From the NCBI RefSeq assembly GCF_002994745.2, contig NC_037090.1:5329501-5393500 (forward strand): a stretch of 64,000 bases of DNA, given 5' to 3'. Both the position numbers and the translations under genes were made by a program. Source of the DNA: Rosa chinensis. Lineage: Eukaryota; Streptophyta; Magnoliopsida; Rosales; Rosaceae. Shown here piece by piece: positions 49,901 through 61,921 of the stretch. The notes under the pieces are model-generated. The model had not been told where the DNA came from. It searched no databases and saw only the letters and a list, made by a program, of their open reading frames with translations. Positions within the stretch are counted from its first letter, which is position 1, and each line of letters begins with the position of its first letter.

Positions 49901-50785
49901 CTCTGTCTGCAAACAAAACAAACATTCAAACATAAAAAATAACTGAAAATTTCAAATTTTTTTTTAGCTACATACTAGTTAACACTAAGTGACAGAATAT
50001 TACAGTAATATGTTCATCCAAAACTTCTCAGAATGCTTGAGAAAATGGAGGTGCATACAGAAACACACCATAACCATCTAAAGAGAAGTACTTTAATAAG
50101 AAAACTGAAACAGCAATGCAGTGTTACCATCAAATAGAACTCCCATGCTGAAGTACAGGCAAGCCAAAACATATACATATGCACAAAAGAAGAAGGCTAC
50201 TAAATGAGGCAGCAATCACAATGGAATTACTATTCACAGAAATCTGATCAATACCACCAACAAAGTAACACTCACCTAACGAACTTGAAACCCAATACTA
50301 CATTGATTAAAATCACTTTCTTCTATCGGAAAGTTCTATTTTTGTTAAGCATCGCGTGGGGCGCACACACATTGTTTGCTGAGAAAGACATGTACAAAGG
50401 TCTTGGCCTATCTACACCCGAGTAAGTGTGTTCCTGAACTCTACATGAACTATATTTCCTGATCTTAGCTTTTAAATTTTATGGCTTCCCTGTTATATAA
50501 AATAAAACAGAAGCCATTCTTTTTGATAAATAACCAACCAAACAGAAGTTCTTATGCCTTAAAAAACCCAACATGGTTGGAGCCATATGTTTAAAATATG
50601 AAACACACTGGGGCATGCACCAGCCAGCTCAAAGGATAGTCATCAAAAGAAAAAACAGATGAAACTAACTGGGATTTCGATTTCTTAATTTCTTTCATCC
50701 GGATTATGGGAAACCAAATAGACCCTTGCATATAGAAATAAGAGATTCCAATTTCCAAACATGTAAATGTTAAGAACGGCTTACC

Positions 50786-51131
50786 GGAGTGGATGTCTCG
50801 CAAAAAAAAAAAAGCTTTCTTTCAGGTGTGGAGGCTTTCGCTGTTCCTCTGTTTTCTGAAGGAGAGAATTGGGCCTCATATTCTGGGCTTATTAATGCCC
50901 TCAGATCAGAGCCCACTATGAGTTAGGCCCATCTCTCTTTCCATTTAGGAGACGGTTTAGGCCCAAACAGATAAAACGGAACAAAGACCTTCGTGTTGGC
51001 TAAGAAAAACGAAAACATCTCTCTGGCTCTATATAACAGGAAGCAGAAGCATTCACTAAAGTTCCTTGCTTCTACAATCTGAAAACTCTTCTCTCTCACT
51101 CTCGTAGAAGCAAATCTGAATCACTCCGATT
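50786..51131. promoter_or_regulatory. Shared promoter region between uL18m and RPT5A
   Basis: The uL18m untranslated first exon (about 50786-50860, minus) and the RPT5A leader (from about 51060, plus) are separated by roughly 200 bp. That space holds five TGGGCY/RGCCCA site II elements (50870-50875, 50884-50889, 50910-50915, 50926-50931, 50960-50965), which bind TCP factors and typify ribosomal and proteasome genes. A TATATAA box for RPT5A is at 51030-51036. Confidence 0.65.
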
Positions 51132-54100
51132 ATGGCGACCAACATGGTGGTCGAGGATACGAGCTTCGAGGACGATCAGCTCGCCGCGATGACCACCGAC
51201 GACATTGTCAGAGCCACACGTCTTCTCGACAACGAGATCCGAATTCTCAAGGTCCCTTCTCTCTCTCTCTAACTTTCTCTCTCTGTGCTAGTGTAGGGTT
51301 ACAGCTCTTATGAGTGGGAGTTAGGGTTTCCTGTAATTATTGACTTAATTCGGAGAATTAGGGTGAAAAGCCTTCGAATTTGATTTTGTTATGCCATGGA
51401 ATTTGTGGGTTTTTGTGAAATTTTGTTTTGGGATTTATTGGGTTGTAAAAGGATAAGCATGTAGTTATTTTTTCTCAAGTAATTTTTTAGTGTATTTGTC
51501 TGACTTTTTGGTGTGGGATTGAAGGAAGAATTGCAAAGAACAAACTTGGAGCTGGATTCATACAAGGAGAAGATAAAGGAGAATCAGGAAAAGATTAAGC
51601 TCAATAAGCAGTTGCCCTACTTGGTCGGCAACATTGTTGAGGTATGCTCCTTTTTCTCTGTGGGGTTTAGGTTTTTCTAGTTTCTGTATTTCTTGCTTTA
51701 AGCATAGTTATTGTGGTTGGGGATGCAAATGGAAAAGTGTCCAATTTGCCTTGTTAGCTTAATTTATGTGCCAGATATGCATTAACTTAAGGTTTAACTT
51801 ATGACAGACTTGTACCAATTTAATTTTAAGCCGTTGATAGAAGTATATTAAACAATTGTATAACTTGTTTGGGTCACCATACTCTGAGACCTTGTTAGAT
51901 GACTTATAAGTATATGAATATGTAATTTCACTAATGACTCTTTTGTTGTATATATAGACTAGTTGCAGACCTTTGAGCTCTGAGCCTGTTTTTTAAGATT
52001 TTGAGTTTGTTGTTCTTCTAACAGTAATTTGTTCTGACTTGTAACATTTTCAGATATTAGAAATGAATCCAGAAGATGAAGCTGAGGAAGATGGGGCAAA
52101 CATTGATCTTGACTCACAAAGAAAGGGCAAGTGTGTTGTTTTGAAAACATCTACTCGTCAGGTAAAGCCTGCTGATTAATGTTTTGTTCATATTTTTGTA
52201 CATTACTAGTAAAAGCAAAGAGTGCAGTTAGTTGTATAGTGGCTCTCACTTTATCCTTCCTGCAATTTGATTCATTTTGAAACAGTCGTTCATCATCATT
52301 TGGAAAACTAGTTTTTAATCTGTCTACATGAACTTCCTTTGAGTTTGTTGAATTCGGGGGTAAGCTCAGCATGTAGCGGTCCCATGATTTTCTTCAAATT
52401 TGAGAGAGTTGATTTTGGACCTAATTCTCTTTTGTATCATATTAGACTCACTTGTTTAATTAGGAAACTGTATTGGTTTTTATTGATTGCAGACAATCTT
52501 TCTGCCTGTTGTTGGGCTTGTTGACCCTGATAAATTAAAGCCTGGAGATCTTGTTGGTGTGAACAAAGATAGTTACCTGATCTTGGATACTCTGCCATCC
52601 GAGTATGATTCCCGAGTGAAGGCTATGGAGGTTGATGAGAAACCAACTGAAGATTACAATGATATTGGAGGGCTAGAGAAACAGGCAAGTTTCTGACTTT
52701 AGGCATGGGCTGCTGACTTGCTCACTGTTTGTATCCCACCAAACATTTGGATTCCGTACCCTAATACCTTTTTTTTGTGTGGCTACAACAGATTCAAGAA
52801 CTGGTTGAGGCAATAGTTTTACCCATGACCCACAAGGAGCGTTTTCAGAAATTAGGGGTTCGCCCACCAAAGGGAGTGCTTTTGTATGGACCTCCTGGAA
52901 CTGGTAAAACTTTAATGGCCCGGGCTTGTGCTGCACAAACGAATGCCACTTTTCTGAAACTTGCAGGCCCACAACTGGTTCAGGTATAGCATAATTTCTT
53001 ATTGTTATTGTCATTATAACTTTTGTTTCATTGAATGCAAGATTGTGTATTGAGCAATTTTAGGTGCATTTGTAACGATTTTGATGATGCTTTAATGCCT
53101 CTGTCATTGTTTCATTTTCTTCGTTTTGGATTTGCATTTGCTCCTTTTATTTCGATCTTTTTGCTCTGTTTACACAAGGATCGTCTGTTTCTTAAAGTTA
53201 TAATGTCCTTGCATTGTGCAGAATTGAATTATTTGTTTGTGAAGTTTCTTAGATTTAAATGTTTGTTCTACAGATTTCCTTTGCTTTATCTTTGTAATAC
53301 ATGATTGATGTTAGACTTTAATCCTTTGGGAGTGTAAATGATCATTGTATCACCAAATTTTTTTTATAGTTATGTAGAATGTTTAACTCTAGCTTTTCTA
53401 ACTCATAATGAGGTAATCATACTTGCAATGTATGTAGATGTTCATTGGGGATGGAGCAAAACTTGTTCGCGATGCCTTTCAACTTGCAAAAGAGAAATCT
53501 CCTTGCATCATTTTCATAGATGAAATTGATGCAATTGGCACAAAGCGGTTTGATAGGTATACTATATTTTCTCACCATTTGTTTTAATTTAATATTGATT
53601 TTAACTTTTGTTTCATATAAGTTAACAACTATGTGCTTAGGATGTGGGTATATTTTCCCACACTTATATCTGTATTAATGGAGTCAAAATTTTAAAGTCA
53701 AGCTTTCCTGATTGAATTTGTTCTCTCATTCTTGGTTACAGCGAAGTGAGTGGTGATAGGGAGGTGCAGCGTACAATGCTTGAATTGCTTAATCAACTTG
53801 ATGGCTTTAGTAGCGATGACCGGATCAAGGTTTGTTTGTTTTCATATATCCATTTCTCTTGTAGCTATGACTATTTGAGAACAGTTTGTAGATTTTGGTC
53901 TTTTTCTTGCTTTTATTTTGTTGTGACACATGGTTGCACACAGATTATAAAGTATTACTGACTTCCAATTTTGGTGACTTATATGATTTTATCATCAAAA
54001 GTTTAATTTCCTTTGTAAAGTGTAGTCATTTAAGAAATAGGTTCAAAACTTCAAAAGTTGAAATTATTTAGTATAGAGGAATAGGAGGTTTACATATAAA

Positions 54101-54847
54101 AAATTTAGCGTTTATATTACTAGTCATACAATATAATATAACTTTATACAAAGATTAGAACAATATGTTCTGCATCTGGCAATTATTCAACTTTTAGACT
54201 TTGAATATAGATCATGATGAAGATTCTCAGGCACTTTTCGGTTGAGTTAGACTAATTGTCTGAAAATTACAGGTGATAGCAGCAACAAATCGTGCTGACA
54301 TCCTTGATCCTGCTCTTATGCGTTCTGGTCGATTGGATCGTAAAATTGAGTTTCCACATCCCACTGAAGAAGCTAGAGCTCGGATTCTGCAGGTTTGTCT
54401 TTCGCAATTGGTTATGTTTTGGGAGAATTTTGCTCTTAGCTGGCTCTAACTTAATTTGTTGCATTAATTTTGTAGATTCACTCTAGGAAGATGAATGTTC
54501 ACCCGGACGTCAATTTTGAAGAATTAGCTCGTTCTACTGATGATTTCAATGGTGCACAACTAAAAGCAGTTTGTGTGGAGGCAGGCATGCTGGCCCTTCG
54601 CCGTGATGCAACTGAGGTACTCCATCTCATTAAATACCTATTACTTTGATCTTTAGGGGAACTGTGTATTCATTATGTGCGTTTGAATTCATAAGATGGA
54701 TACAGTTATTTTTTTATGAATTACATGCTCTAAATGCTTTATCTTATGGGTCATTTTTGTTCAATCCAGGTAAACCACGAAGATTTCAATGAAGGTATTA
54801 TACAAGTTCAAGCAAAGAAGAAGGCTAGCCTCAACTATTATGCATAG
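51132..54847 (+). CDS. RPT5A: 26S proteasome regulatory ATPase RPT5 (subunit 6A)
   Basis: Ten exons (51132-51251, 51525-51641, 52054-52161, 52493-52684, 52792-52983, 53438-53556, 53742-53829, 54273-54392, 54476-54616, 54770-54847) give 424 residues, the same length as Arabidopsis RPT5A. Parts: N-terminal coiled coil (about 25-75), OB fold, AAA domain with Walker A GPPGTGKT (212-219) and Walker B IIFIDEID (267-274), the arginine-finger region, and the C-terminal NYYA, an HbYX-type tail that docks into the 20S gate. It unfolds ubiquitinated proteins in the hexameric base of the 19S particle. Intron 4 has a GC donor (AAACAG then GCAAGT). It corresponds to At3g05530 and closes the collinear block. 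Confidence 0.97.
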
Positions 54848-55979
54848 ACTCAATCTTGGCAGTTCAGATTACTATTGCGGAGTATGAAAGGTTATTCAGC
54901 CTTTGCGCAAAAAGCATGTCTGAGTTCATGTTACTAGCAGACCCTCCCTATATTGAACATGTATTTACCTTTATTTCGTGGTATTCTGTTTGTTTTTTAG
55001 TGAGCGATGAAATGAAATGAACCTTTGCACTTGCATTTAGCGACACATGAAAGTTGATTCAACATATTAGGCTTTTTTTTTTTTTTTTTTTTTGGCTTTT
55101 TTCTTCCTGAGACTATAATCCAATGCTAAAATACTTTAATGATATATGAGAAAGGTTGACTAAATCATTTCATTGCGAATGAGTGCCAGATGTTCTGTCC
55201 TAATAATCAAGATTCAGGAGTGTTCAGACCAAAACAAATAATGCTTATCGTGCGCCTTACCAAAACTGAAAATGCTTAAACTTCTCCAACGTCAATTTCA
55301 TTTGGTAGCTTGGCAATAGGCTTGAAATCCTTTTGATGATGTAGTTGAACCTTTCTTCTGGATTTGTAGAGTAGCAAGTTTGTTAAATCTGTTGATGACT
55401 AATGTTTTACTTGCACATTGTATTTGAGACAAACTTTTCCTATCGAAGTTAGTTATGACTTTCATCTAAGCTGTTTATCAGGTTTCATGTTGCTTGATTA
55501 TTTTGTTACAACCCTGTGAGATTGCATTGGTTCCGCGTTTAAATAGAAAAGGCTAATGGAATTTTGTCTTGCTATTTCTCAAAAAAAAAAACAAAAAAAA
55601 AGTTGGTTTGCTAGAATTCCACAGTTTGAACATGTACTGTATATGCCTGGATTTTTTTTCTCGACGATGAAAGGATTTTTATATATTTTTTTATTCAACG
55701 AACAGAGGATTACAAACATGTTATGCCCGATTGAATACCCGGCTTTCTCAATCAGTCGTTCTCTTCTTGTTTGGAGGGGTGGAACAACACAGTCATTATC
55801 TACCTTCGATATTACCCAAATCAACAAAAGACAACTTTTTCTCTTAAAGTTTGATCCCTTCGTTTTGTAAAGTCCATGTTGCCCGGCATTGTGATAAGCA
55901 GCTGCAGAGTGGTAATGCATAACCTGGTAAACTATATTGCTATTTAACATCTTACGAAGACTAGACAGAAAATTGGAAA
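54848..55979. other. RPT5A 3' region and intergenic DNA
   Basis: 3' untranslated sequence to about 55070, a T run at 55073-55094, then AT-rich DNA without a recognisable frame. Confidence 0.5.
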
Positions 55980-57281
55980 TTATATTCCTTCACTTATCTC
56001 CTCTTCAACCTTATTGCCTCCCTCTATTGATACAGTACTACTCACATAAGAAACAGCTTGATAGTGGTTTAGGAACACGCCACTAATAGGGAGATACTTA
56101 AACTTTCCGGTACAACAGTTGTAGAAGATCACTACGCATTCATCAATGGCAACAAGAAGAAATTGCTCTCTCTTCCTTGCTAATGTCAACGGATATAAAA
56201 TATTCACAACTGGGCGAAGAGTAACGTATTTTGTCCAAGTTTCTTCAATGTCGTCCAGCACTCATATATCTATGGAGTCCTTCTCACTCTCCCCCAAACT
56301 AGAAAGAGCTAAGGATTCATTCCACAATCCAAAAGCCCTACGGGTTAGCTAACCAACATCTGGACATGGTATATCAAGAAATGTCTCATCACCTATATGA
56401 AATGAAATGATCCGATTACTGAGATCCAACTGATGTTCGTCGTCGTCAACACCTGGATAGTCACGATATACCCTCCTTTTTCCAGACCAATAAATTATTC
56501 CCTTGCAGTATGTTGGGACTGCTGCTTCAGGCCAACTATGAGGCCAAATCACTGTAGAGTTCTTCACCAAATTATCAGCCTTGATTTCTTTCCAAGAATT
56601 TGTAACGAGGTTGTATACTTCTGCTTTTGGAGGTAGAGTAACAAGACCTGTATCATTGTAATCTTGCCCATATTCACAAACTCTAACAGCTTTATAACAT
56701 TTTGATTTGAGATCATATCCAAATCCCACAGCAGATGCGTAGACACCATCCGGGTAAGAGAGATGAAAACTCGACAACGGAAGAAGTTTGAATTCCTTGA
56801 TGGCTGGATTGCATAAAACAATGTTCTCTCTAAAATCAGTTAAACAAATGATCCCATCACAATGACCTGAAAGTTCCAAAAACTCGAGTCCACAATGCTC
56901 GTTCATCCTCTTTAGACGCATTGAAGGTGGGACATGGAGTTCCTCCATAACAGAATCAAGATGGTGGCCCTCACCATCATCATTATTATGCAAAAGATTG
57001 AATAATGACAATACCGTTTTCTTTTGGTCAGTGTTCTCGTTTCTAAGGACATAGCGCTTGAAAAGGATGGTGGTGAAGGAAGAGAGTTTGTTGTGCTTCG
57101 AAACGAATAGGTGTTTGTCCACAAAGATGGGATTATTGATCAAAGAATACCATGACATATGGATGCATTTGAATCGCATAAGAGATCTGGGTGGCAGCCT
57201 CGACAGGATTTGCACCAGCATCTCTTCTGGCAATTTGGACATCTCTGCCGTATATTCACCTCCCTTTTTTTTTTCTTCCAC
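55980..57281 (-). pseudogene. F-box/FBA gene with two premature stop codons
   Basis: A 434-codon frame from ATG to a terminal stop, open throughout except for TAG at 56349-56351 and TGA at 56262-56264. It encodes LPEEMLVQILSRLPPRSLMR (F-box, about 17-36), GHCDGIICLTDF, NPAIKEFKLLP, VGFGYDLKSKCYK, SWKEIKADN and IGDETFLDIPCPDVG. Beyond the first stop the same frame goes on with RAFGLWNESLALSS and IDI, then the TGA where the sister gene at 61 kb has tryptophan, then VLDDIEETWTKYVTL to the end. Without readthrough the product is 310 residues: a complete F-box and most of the FBA domain. The absence of frameshifts suggests a young pseudogene or a truncated but used protein. Confidence 0.85.
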
Positions 57282-57656
57282 TTATTTTCTATTTGAACAT
57301 AATCATTTCATTTATGAGAAATAATACTTGGAACAAAATCTCAGTTCTACACTTACCTGCCAACGGGTTCCTTGTGAAGCAAATAGAGTTGCTGCTTACT
57401 GAGTTTTAAAAATTTTGTGTCTGCACCTCTTTTTTGGTCAGTCAGCTATAGAGCGATCCATTCCCACAGTAGGTATCGGATTCCTGCATTCACTATTTAT
57501 GTGATTAATCTTCTTTTTGGTCGAGAAAGTCTCACTCTCCTTGAACGACAAAGAAGGCAAAAAGCCAGAATAAGACCAAGTCAAATTACACAATTTGGGT
57601 CACAAGAGAATTTGTTGTCACTCATTGTTGAGTAGTTTAATATAACTTTTAAGAAA
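57282..57656. other. Upstream flank of the F-box gene, no gene seen
   Basis: Contains the putative promoter of the minus-strand F-box gene. No clear TATA box recognised. Confidence 0.45.
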
Positions 57657-58440
57657 TGTGTTATTGTTTAAGGATATCTCTATTTGTATTTGTCCCAAAC
57701 TCTAGGTTACTTGACCTAGTGGTAATAGGGTTTAATTAGAAGAATCTAGAGATTATCTTTCCTTGTATGATTCTAACTCTATGCATTGTAATCCTCTATA
57801 TAAAGAGGCCCCTATTATCAATGAGAATACACAGCAAATTCCACGCAAATTCAGTTTCTCTACAACACGTTATCTGTAAGCTGCCCCTGCAGCCCTTGTG
57901 CACCCATGTGCCACCTACTGCCTATGCAGCATTGCGGCACTCCTGCTGCCCCTGCAGCATAGCAGCTCGCTCGTTCTTGTGCAAATCAGCCTGCTTGGAC
58001 ACCCCCAAACGTCTTGTTCGGGACTTCTGATCAAAATACTTTCTTCATCAAAGTTGTTCATCTCTGTCTCTTCTATCTGACCTCCAAATTTCAGCCCTAT
58101 TTTTGAGACCTGTACAGTATTCAAGGTGGGAGCTGTTCAGCATACTCGTTCCTGTGCATATCAGTCAGTTTGCAAGCCCCGAAACTTCTATTTCGGAACT
58201 TCAGATCAAAATTCTTCCTTCATCAAAGTTGTTCGCCTCTGTCTCTTCTATTTGACTTCCAAATTTTAGCCCTATTGGAGAAGTTTTGTGACCTGTACTC
58301 CAATCGGAGTGGGAGCTGTTTAGAAGCGAATCTGCTCCGAATTTCAACAAGTTTGATTCGGCTAGTACTGAAGCTTGTTTGTAATCCTACAATGAGGATC
58401 GAATGCGATCCGCAATCCTAAGAGGTATGGTTTGCTAAAA
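57657..58440 (+). mobile_element. LTR-retrotransposon LTR and leader
   Basis: From about 57657 the sequence has LTR features: a TG start, TATA box TATATAAA (57797-57804), a transcript-start-like AC-rich stretch and an end near CTCTACAACA (about 57869). The leader that follows includes a direct duplication of about 177 bp: segments near 57978-58150 and 58155-58330 share ATCAAAGTTGTTC, CTCTGTCTCTTCTAT and GGGAGCTGTT. No gag frame is seen. Composition resembles Copia-type elements. Confidence 0.6.
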
Positions 58441-58819
58441 GTTCCCGTTTTTGAGTTTTTATTTCAATTTCTCTTCTTTTTCTCGGGGACTTGCAACATC
58501 CCTTCTTCTACCCCCCCTTCTTCTTCATAGGGGAGACCAAAATCCGAACTGTGGGGGTTCGTGCTCACTCCAAGCTTAGAGCTTGTAGATTCCTCCAAAC
58601 TTAGAGTTTGTTGAGAAGAATACGATCGACCACAAACATCATTGTTTCGATCTAATCCAACCCCTCTTGAAATCGCATTTCTTGGAAGCAACTACGCTCG
58701 GAAATTCCTAATTTCTTACACTGATCTTGGCACTGGTGATGATGGGGAGGAAGCTTCACCCTTATTTTCAGGCGTTCTGGATAGTAGTGATGATGGAGCA
58801 GCCATTGCGTTCCATACTG
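58441..58819. other. Transposon-nest DNA, origin unclear
   Basis: Lies between the LTR leader and the RNase H fragment and probably belongs to one of them. A short duplication (CTTAGAGCTTGTAGATTCCTCC against CTTAGAGTTTGT) lies near 58577-58610 in shortened form. Confidence 0.4.
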
Positions 58820-59430
58820 CATGGGCCAGAGGCTCGTCCAAAGTCACTAAATGGGCGATAGATTTAGGCCAATATGATATTTTTTACCGACCGAAGATAA
58901 GGAGCAAGGCATAGGTTTTGGCTGATTTTGTGGCTGAATTCACACTGCTGAAAGGGCTTCAGAGGCACGTGACAATGCCTCCAGTTGTACATAAGGACAT
59001 AACTTATTGGAAGCTGCAGGTTGATGGGGCATCTAACAGTAATGGGAAGGAGCAGAAATTATTTAGGAGACTCCGGATGAAATTTAAACTATACTTGAGC
59101 AGGCAATAACCATAGGGTTCCCAGCGAGCAATAATGAGGTAGAGTACGAGGCTCTGGTGGCAAGCCTGAAGGTGTCAATGAAGCTCAAAGTGGAAAGGTT
59201 ATTTGTAACATGTGATTCCTTTTGATTACTAATTAACCAAATTTTGGATCATTATGCAGCAAATAACCCTATGATGGCATGATACTTGGCTAAAGTGAAA
59301 GACCTATCATGGCATTTTAGGGAGTCCCAGATACAACAATGGCCTCGAAGTGAGGATGCCCTAGCTAGCCTAGGATCCACAATGGATCACAAACTGAAAC
59401 CCACCATTCCGATCGAATACCTGTAGAACT
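58820..59430 (+). pseudogene. Ty3/Gypsy RNase H fragment
   Basis: Frames read KVTKWAIDLGQYDIFYRP, ADFVAEFT, then LQVDGASNSNG and, after a frameshift, [36 protein letters not shown] and a degenerate LGSTM. This is the end of the reverse-transcriptase connection domain and RNase H of plant Gypsy elements. Internal stops (after RSKA, in CDSF and after MMA) and frameshifts show it is dead. No integrase follows. Confidence 0.85.
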
Positions 59431-59439
59431 GGCATATGC

Positions 59440-59730
59440 AATGAGTTGTTTCCTATTGACACAAAAATTTTGTGAAGACATTCAGCAGCTGTGTGCTAAA
59501 TTTTGGTGGGCATCAAGATAAGCGAAGAATTCATTGGATGTCTTGGCAAGCTCTGGGTCGAGCTAGGGAGGAAGAGGGACTAGGTTTTCGAGATCTACAT
59601 GCTTTCAACTTGGTTCTGTTAGCTAAGCAAGGCTGGAGGGTTTCGCAGTATCTGAATTCACTTATAGCCAGAAATCCCAGAATTTACAAATCCAGTTATT
59701 TTTCCTGATTCTTCATTTTGGGAGGTTGAA
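59440..59730 (+). pseudogene. LINE (L1-type) reverse-transcriptase C-terminal fragment
   Basis: One frame reads MSCFLLTQKFCEDI and LCAKFWWG. The next continues GHQDKRRIHWMSWQALGR, GLGFRDLHAFNLVLLAKQGWR and NSLIARNPRIYKSSYF. These are the hallmark stretches that link the reverse transcriptase of plant LINEs to its zinc-binding zf-RVT tail. It is truncated at both ends and frameshifted. Confidence 0.85.
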
Positions 59731-60653
59731 ACTTTCCTTTTCTTTCTCTCTCTGTTCGCTGAAAATTCCTCAGGAGGATGAATTTTTGGAGTTGCGATGA
59801 CTTTCTCTGTTTTGGAGTTTAGTTCATTGTTTGGTACGTGGTTGGTTTTTAGTGACATAGTCAGTGACATGAGACATAGTTAGTGATATATTGAGTTTGA
59901 TTGCTACACAATTTCTTCAATAAGAGTGGCGTGTCTGTACACTGAATTGAGGAGATCTTTGGAGCACCACAATTGAGTGCATTGACGAATGAAATCTCAC
60001 ATAAAATTTGATTTTGTGTTAGAATACTTGGCATAGTATTGTAGGCAATAAGTGACCTTCAATGTACAATGAGTAGTACTTACTTTACTACTTGCTTGAC
60101 AAATTATAGGCAGGTGAAATATTTGCAAGTGTCGTTCTGACTCGATTGAATGATACGAAGTTTTTAGTGTAAAAAAAAAAATAATAATAAACAATCCTTG
60201 AAGTCTTCTAAAATTAATACAGTTTAGGTGAAGAGCTTTAAGAACGTTTTTTAATTATTTATTAGTGAATAATGACTTGGTGTTCTCGAGTTTAATTCAA
60301 AACCTCTCCACTCACAAAGAGAGACATATGTCACCAGATCAAATAGTTATGGAAAGAGCATGAAAATACACACAACCCTTTTCCTTCATAACATCGTCAG
60401 CAAAAGATATTAGGATCACCCCAATGAGAATCGCATGACCTTCTTTTCTGGGATTGTCCCCTTGCTAGAGTGCATTTCTTGTATAATGTCATGTAAGGAG
60501 AGATAAGAAACGGAGCACAATGCATGATAAGACATACCCTGGTAAATTATGCTTTCAACCGTATTTCATTACCTTATAAATTTATGTATATCTTATATTG
60601 ATCAAGCTTCCAGAACAAGGTTAGGAATTCTATCGCTACAATCAGTGTATCCC
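59731..60653. other. Intergenic, no gene seen
   Basis: AT-rich DNA between the LINE fragment and the last F-box gene. May include more transposon debris. Confidence 0.45.
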
Positions 60654-61921
60654 TTAAACTACACTATTCACGTAAAAAAGAGCTTGAGAGTTCCAGAGAG
60701 ACACTCCATTAACAGGAAGATACTTCAATTTTGAGGTAGAATAGTCACACAAAATTACTACACAACGATCCACGGCAACCAAAAGAGATTGCCCACTCCT
60801 CCCAACAAATGCCAATGGAAATTCAATGTTCACAACTGGATCAATGGATAAGCAGTTTATCCACGACCGCTTAACCCCACCAATGTTATCCAGCACCCAT
60901 ATGTCTATGCATGGATTTTCCGAACACCAACTAGTACTCACTGCGATGGAGTCATTCCACAAGCCAAAAACCTTATGATAGTAATAATAACCATTTGGAA
61001 AAGATATAACATGAAATGTCTCACTGCCAATGTCAAATGCAATGATCCGCTCTTTGTCCTCGAATATAAAAGTTTCATCTCCTGAATTATTGTCCTCGTC
61101 TGTATAGGAGTAGCTAACATCAAAATATTCCTTCTGTTCTTCATGTCCACGCCAATAAAGATTTCCTTTACAGTATATATATGCTGACAGTTGAATATGG
61201 CCAAATATTATTTGTACTTTCATTGTCAAGATTATCAGTCTTGATTTCTTTCCAAGACCTTGTAACGAGTGAATACTTCTGCTTTGGGAGGATGTATGAC
61301 CATATCATTATCTTTAAACTCTCGTGCAGAATGTAAAATTCTAACAACTTTGTATTCTTCAGATTTGAGATCACAGCCAAATCCTACAGCAGCTGTAGAT
61401 GACCCACTGGGTCTAATATCAGCAGAAGAGAGAGCAAGACTTGACACGGGAAGACGGTTGAATTCCTTAATTGCTGGATTGCATAAAACAACTCTTTTCC
61501 TGTAATCGGTTAAGCAAATTATTCCATTGCAGTGACATGCAATTTCTATATACTCGATCCCGGTCCATATGTCCCTCCTTTTTAGACCCATAGACTGCGG
61601 AACATGGAGGTCCTCCATTAAAGGATTAAGGTGATCGTCATCATCAACACAATTATTATCATGGCAAAGATCAAACAATGACAATACAATTTCCCTCTTG
61701 TCAGTGTTGAGGTCAAGAACATAACGTTTGAAAAGAATGGTAGTGGTGGAGCAGAATTTGTTGTGCTCCGAAACGGAGACGTGTTTGGCTGCGAAATTGG
61801 AGCTACTGATCAAAGCATGCCAGGATCTATGGACGCATTTGAATCGCATAAGAGATTTTGGAGGCAGCCTTGACAGGATTCACACCTTCATCTCTTGTGG
61901 CAATTTGGAAAGCTCTGCCAT
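60654..61921 (-). pseudogene. F-box/FBA gene with a nonsense codon and two frameshifts
   Basis: The minus-strand start MAELSKLPQEMKV is followed at once by TGA where relatives have CAA (VQIL), then ILSRLPPKSLMRFKCVHRSW. The frame runs through CHCNGIICLTDY, NPAIKEFNRLP, VGFGCDLKSEEYK and HPPKAEVF, where two bases are missing relative to the 57-kb gene. It shifts to LVTRSWKEIKTDN and shifts again near 61200 to YCKGNLYWRG, IAFDIGSETFHVISFP, FGLWNDSIAV, IDIWVLDNIGG and YLPVNGVSLWN. It is clearly more decayed than its neighbour at 57 kb. The two share enough sequence to be tandem duplicates. Confidence 0.85.

Noticed and set aside
49901..49933. An N-terminal extension of uL18m
   Set aside because: The added codons run across a TTTGCAG acceptor into the intron. 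MVVPPP is the family start.
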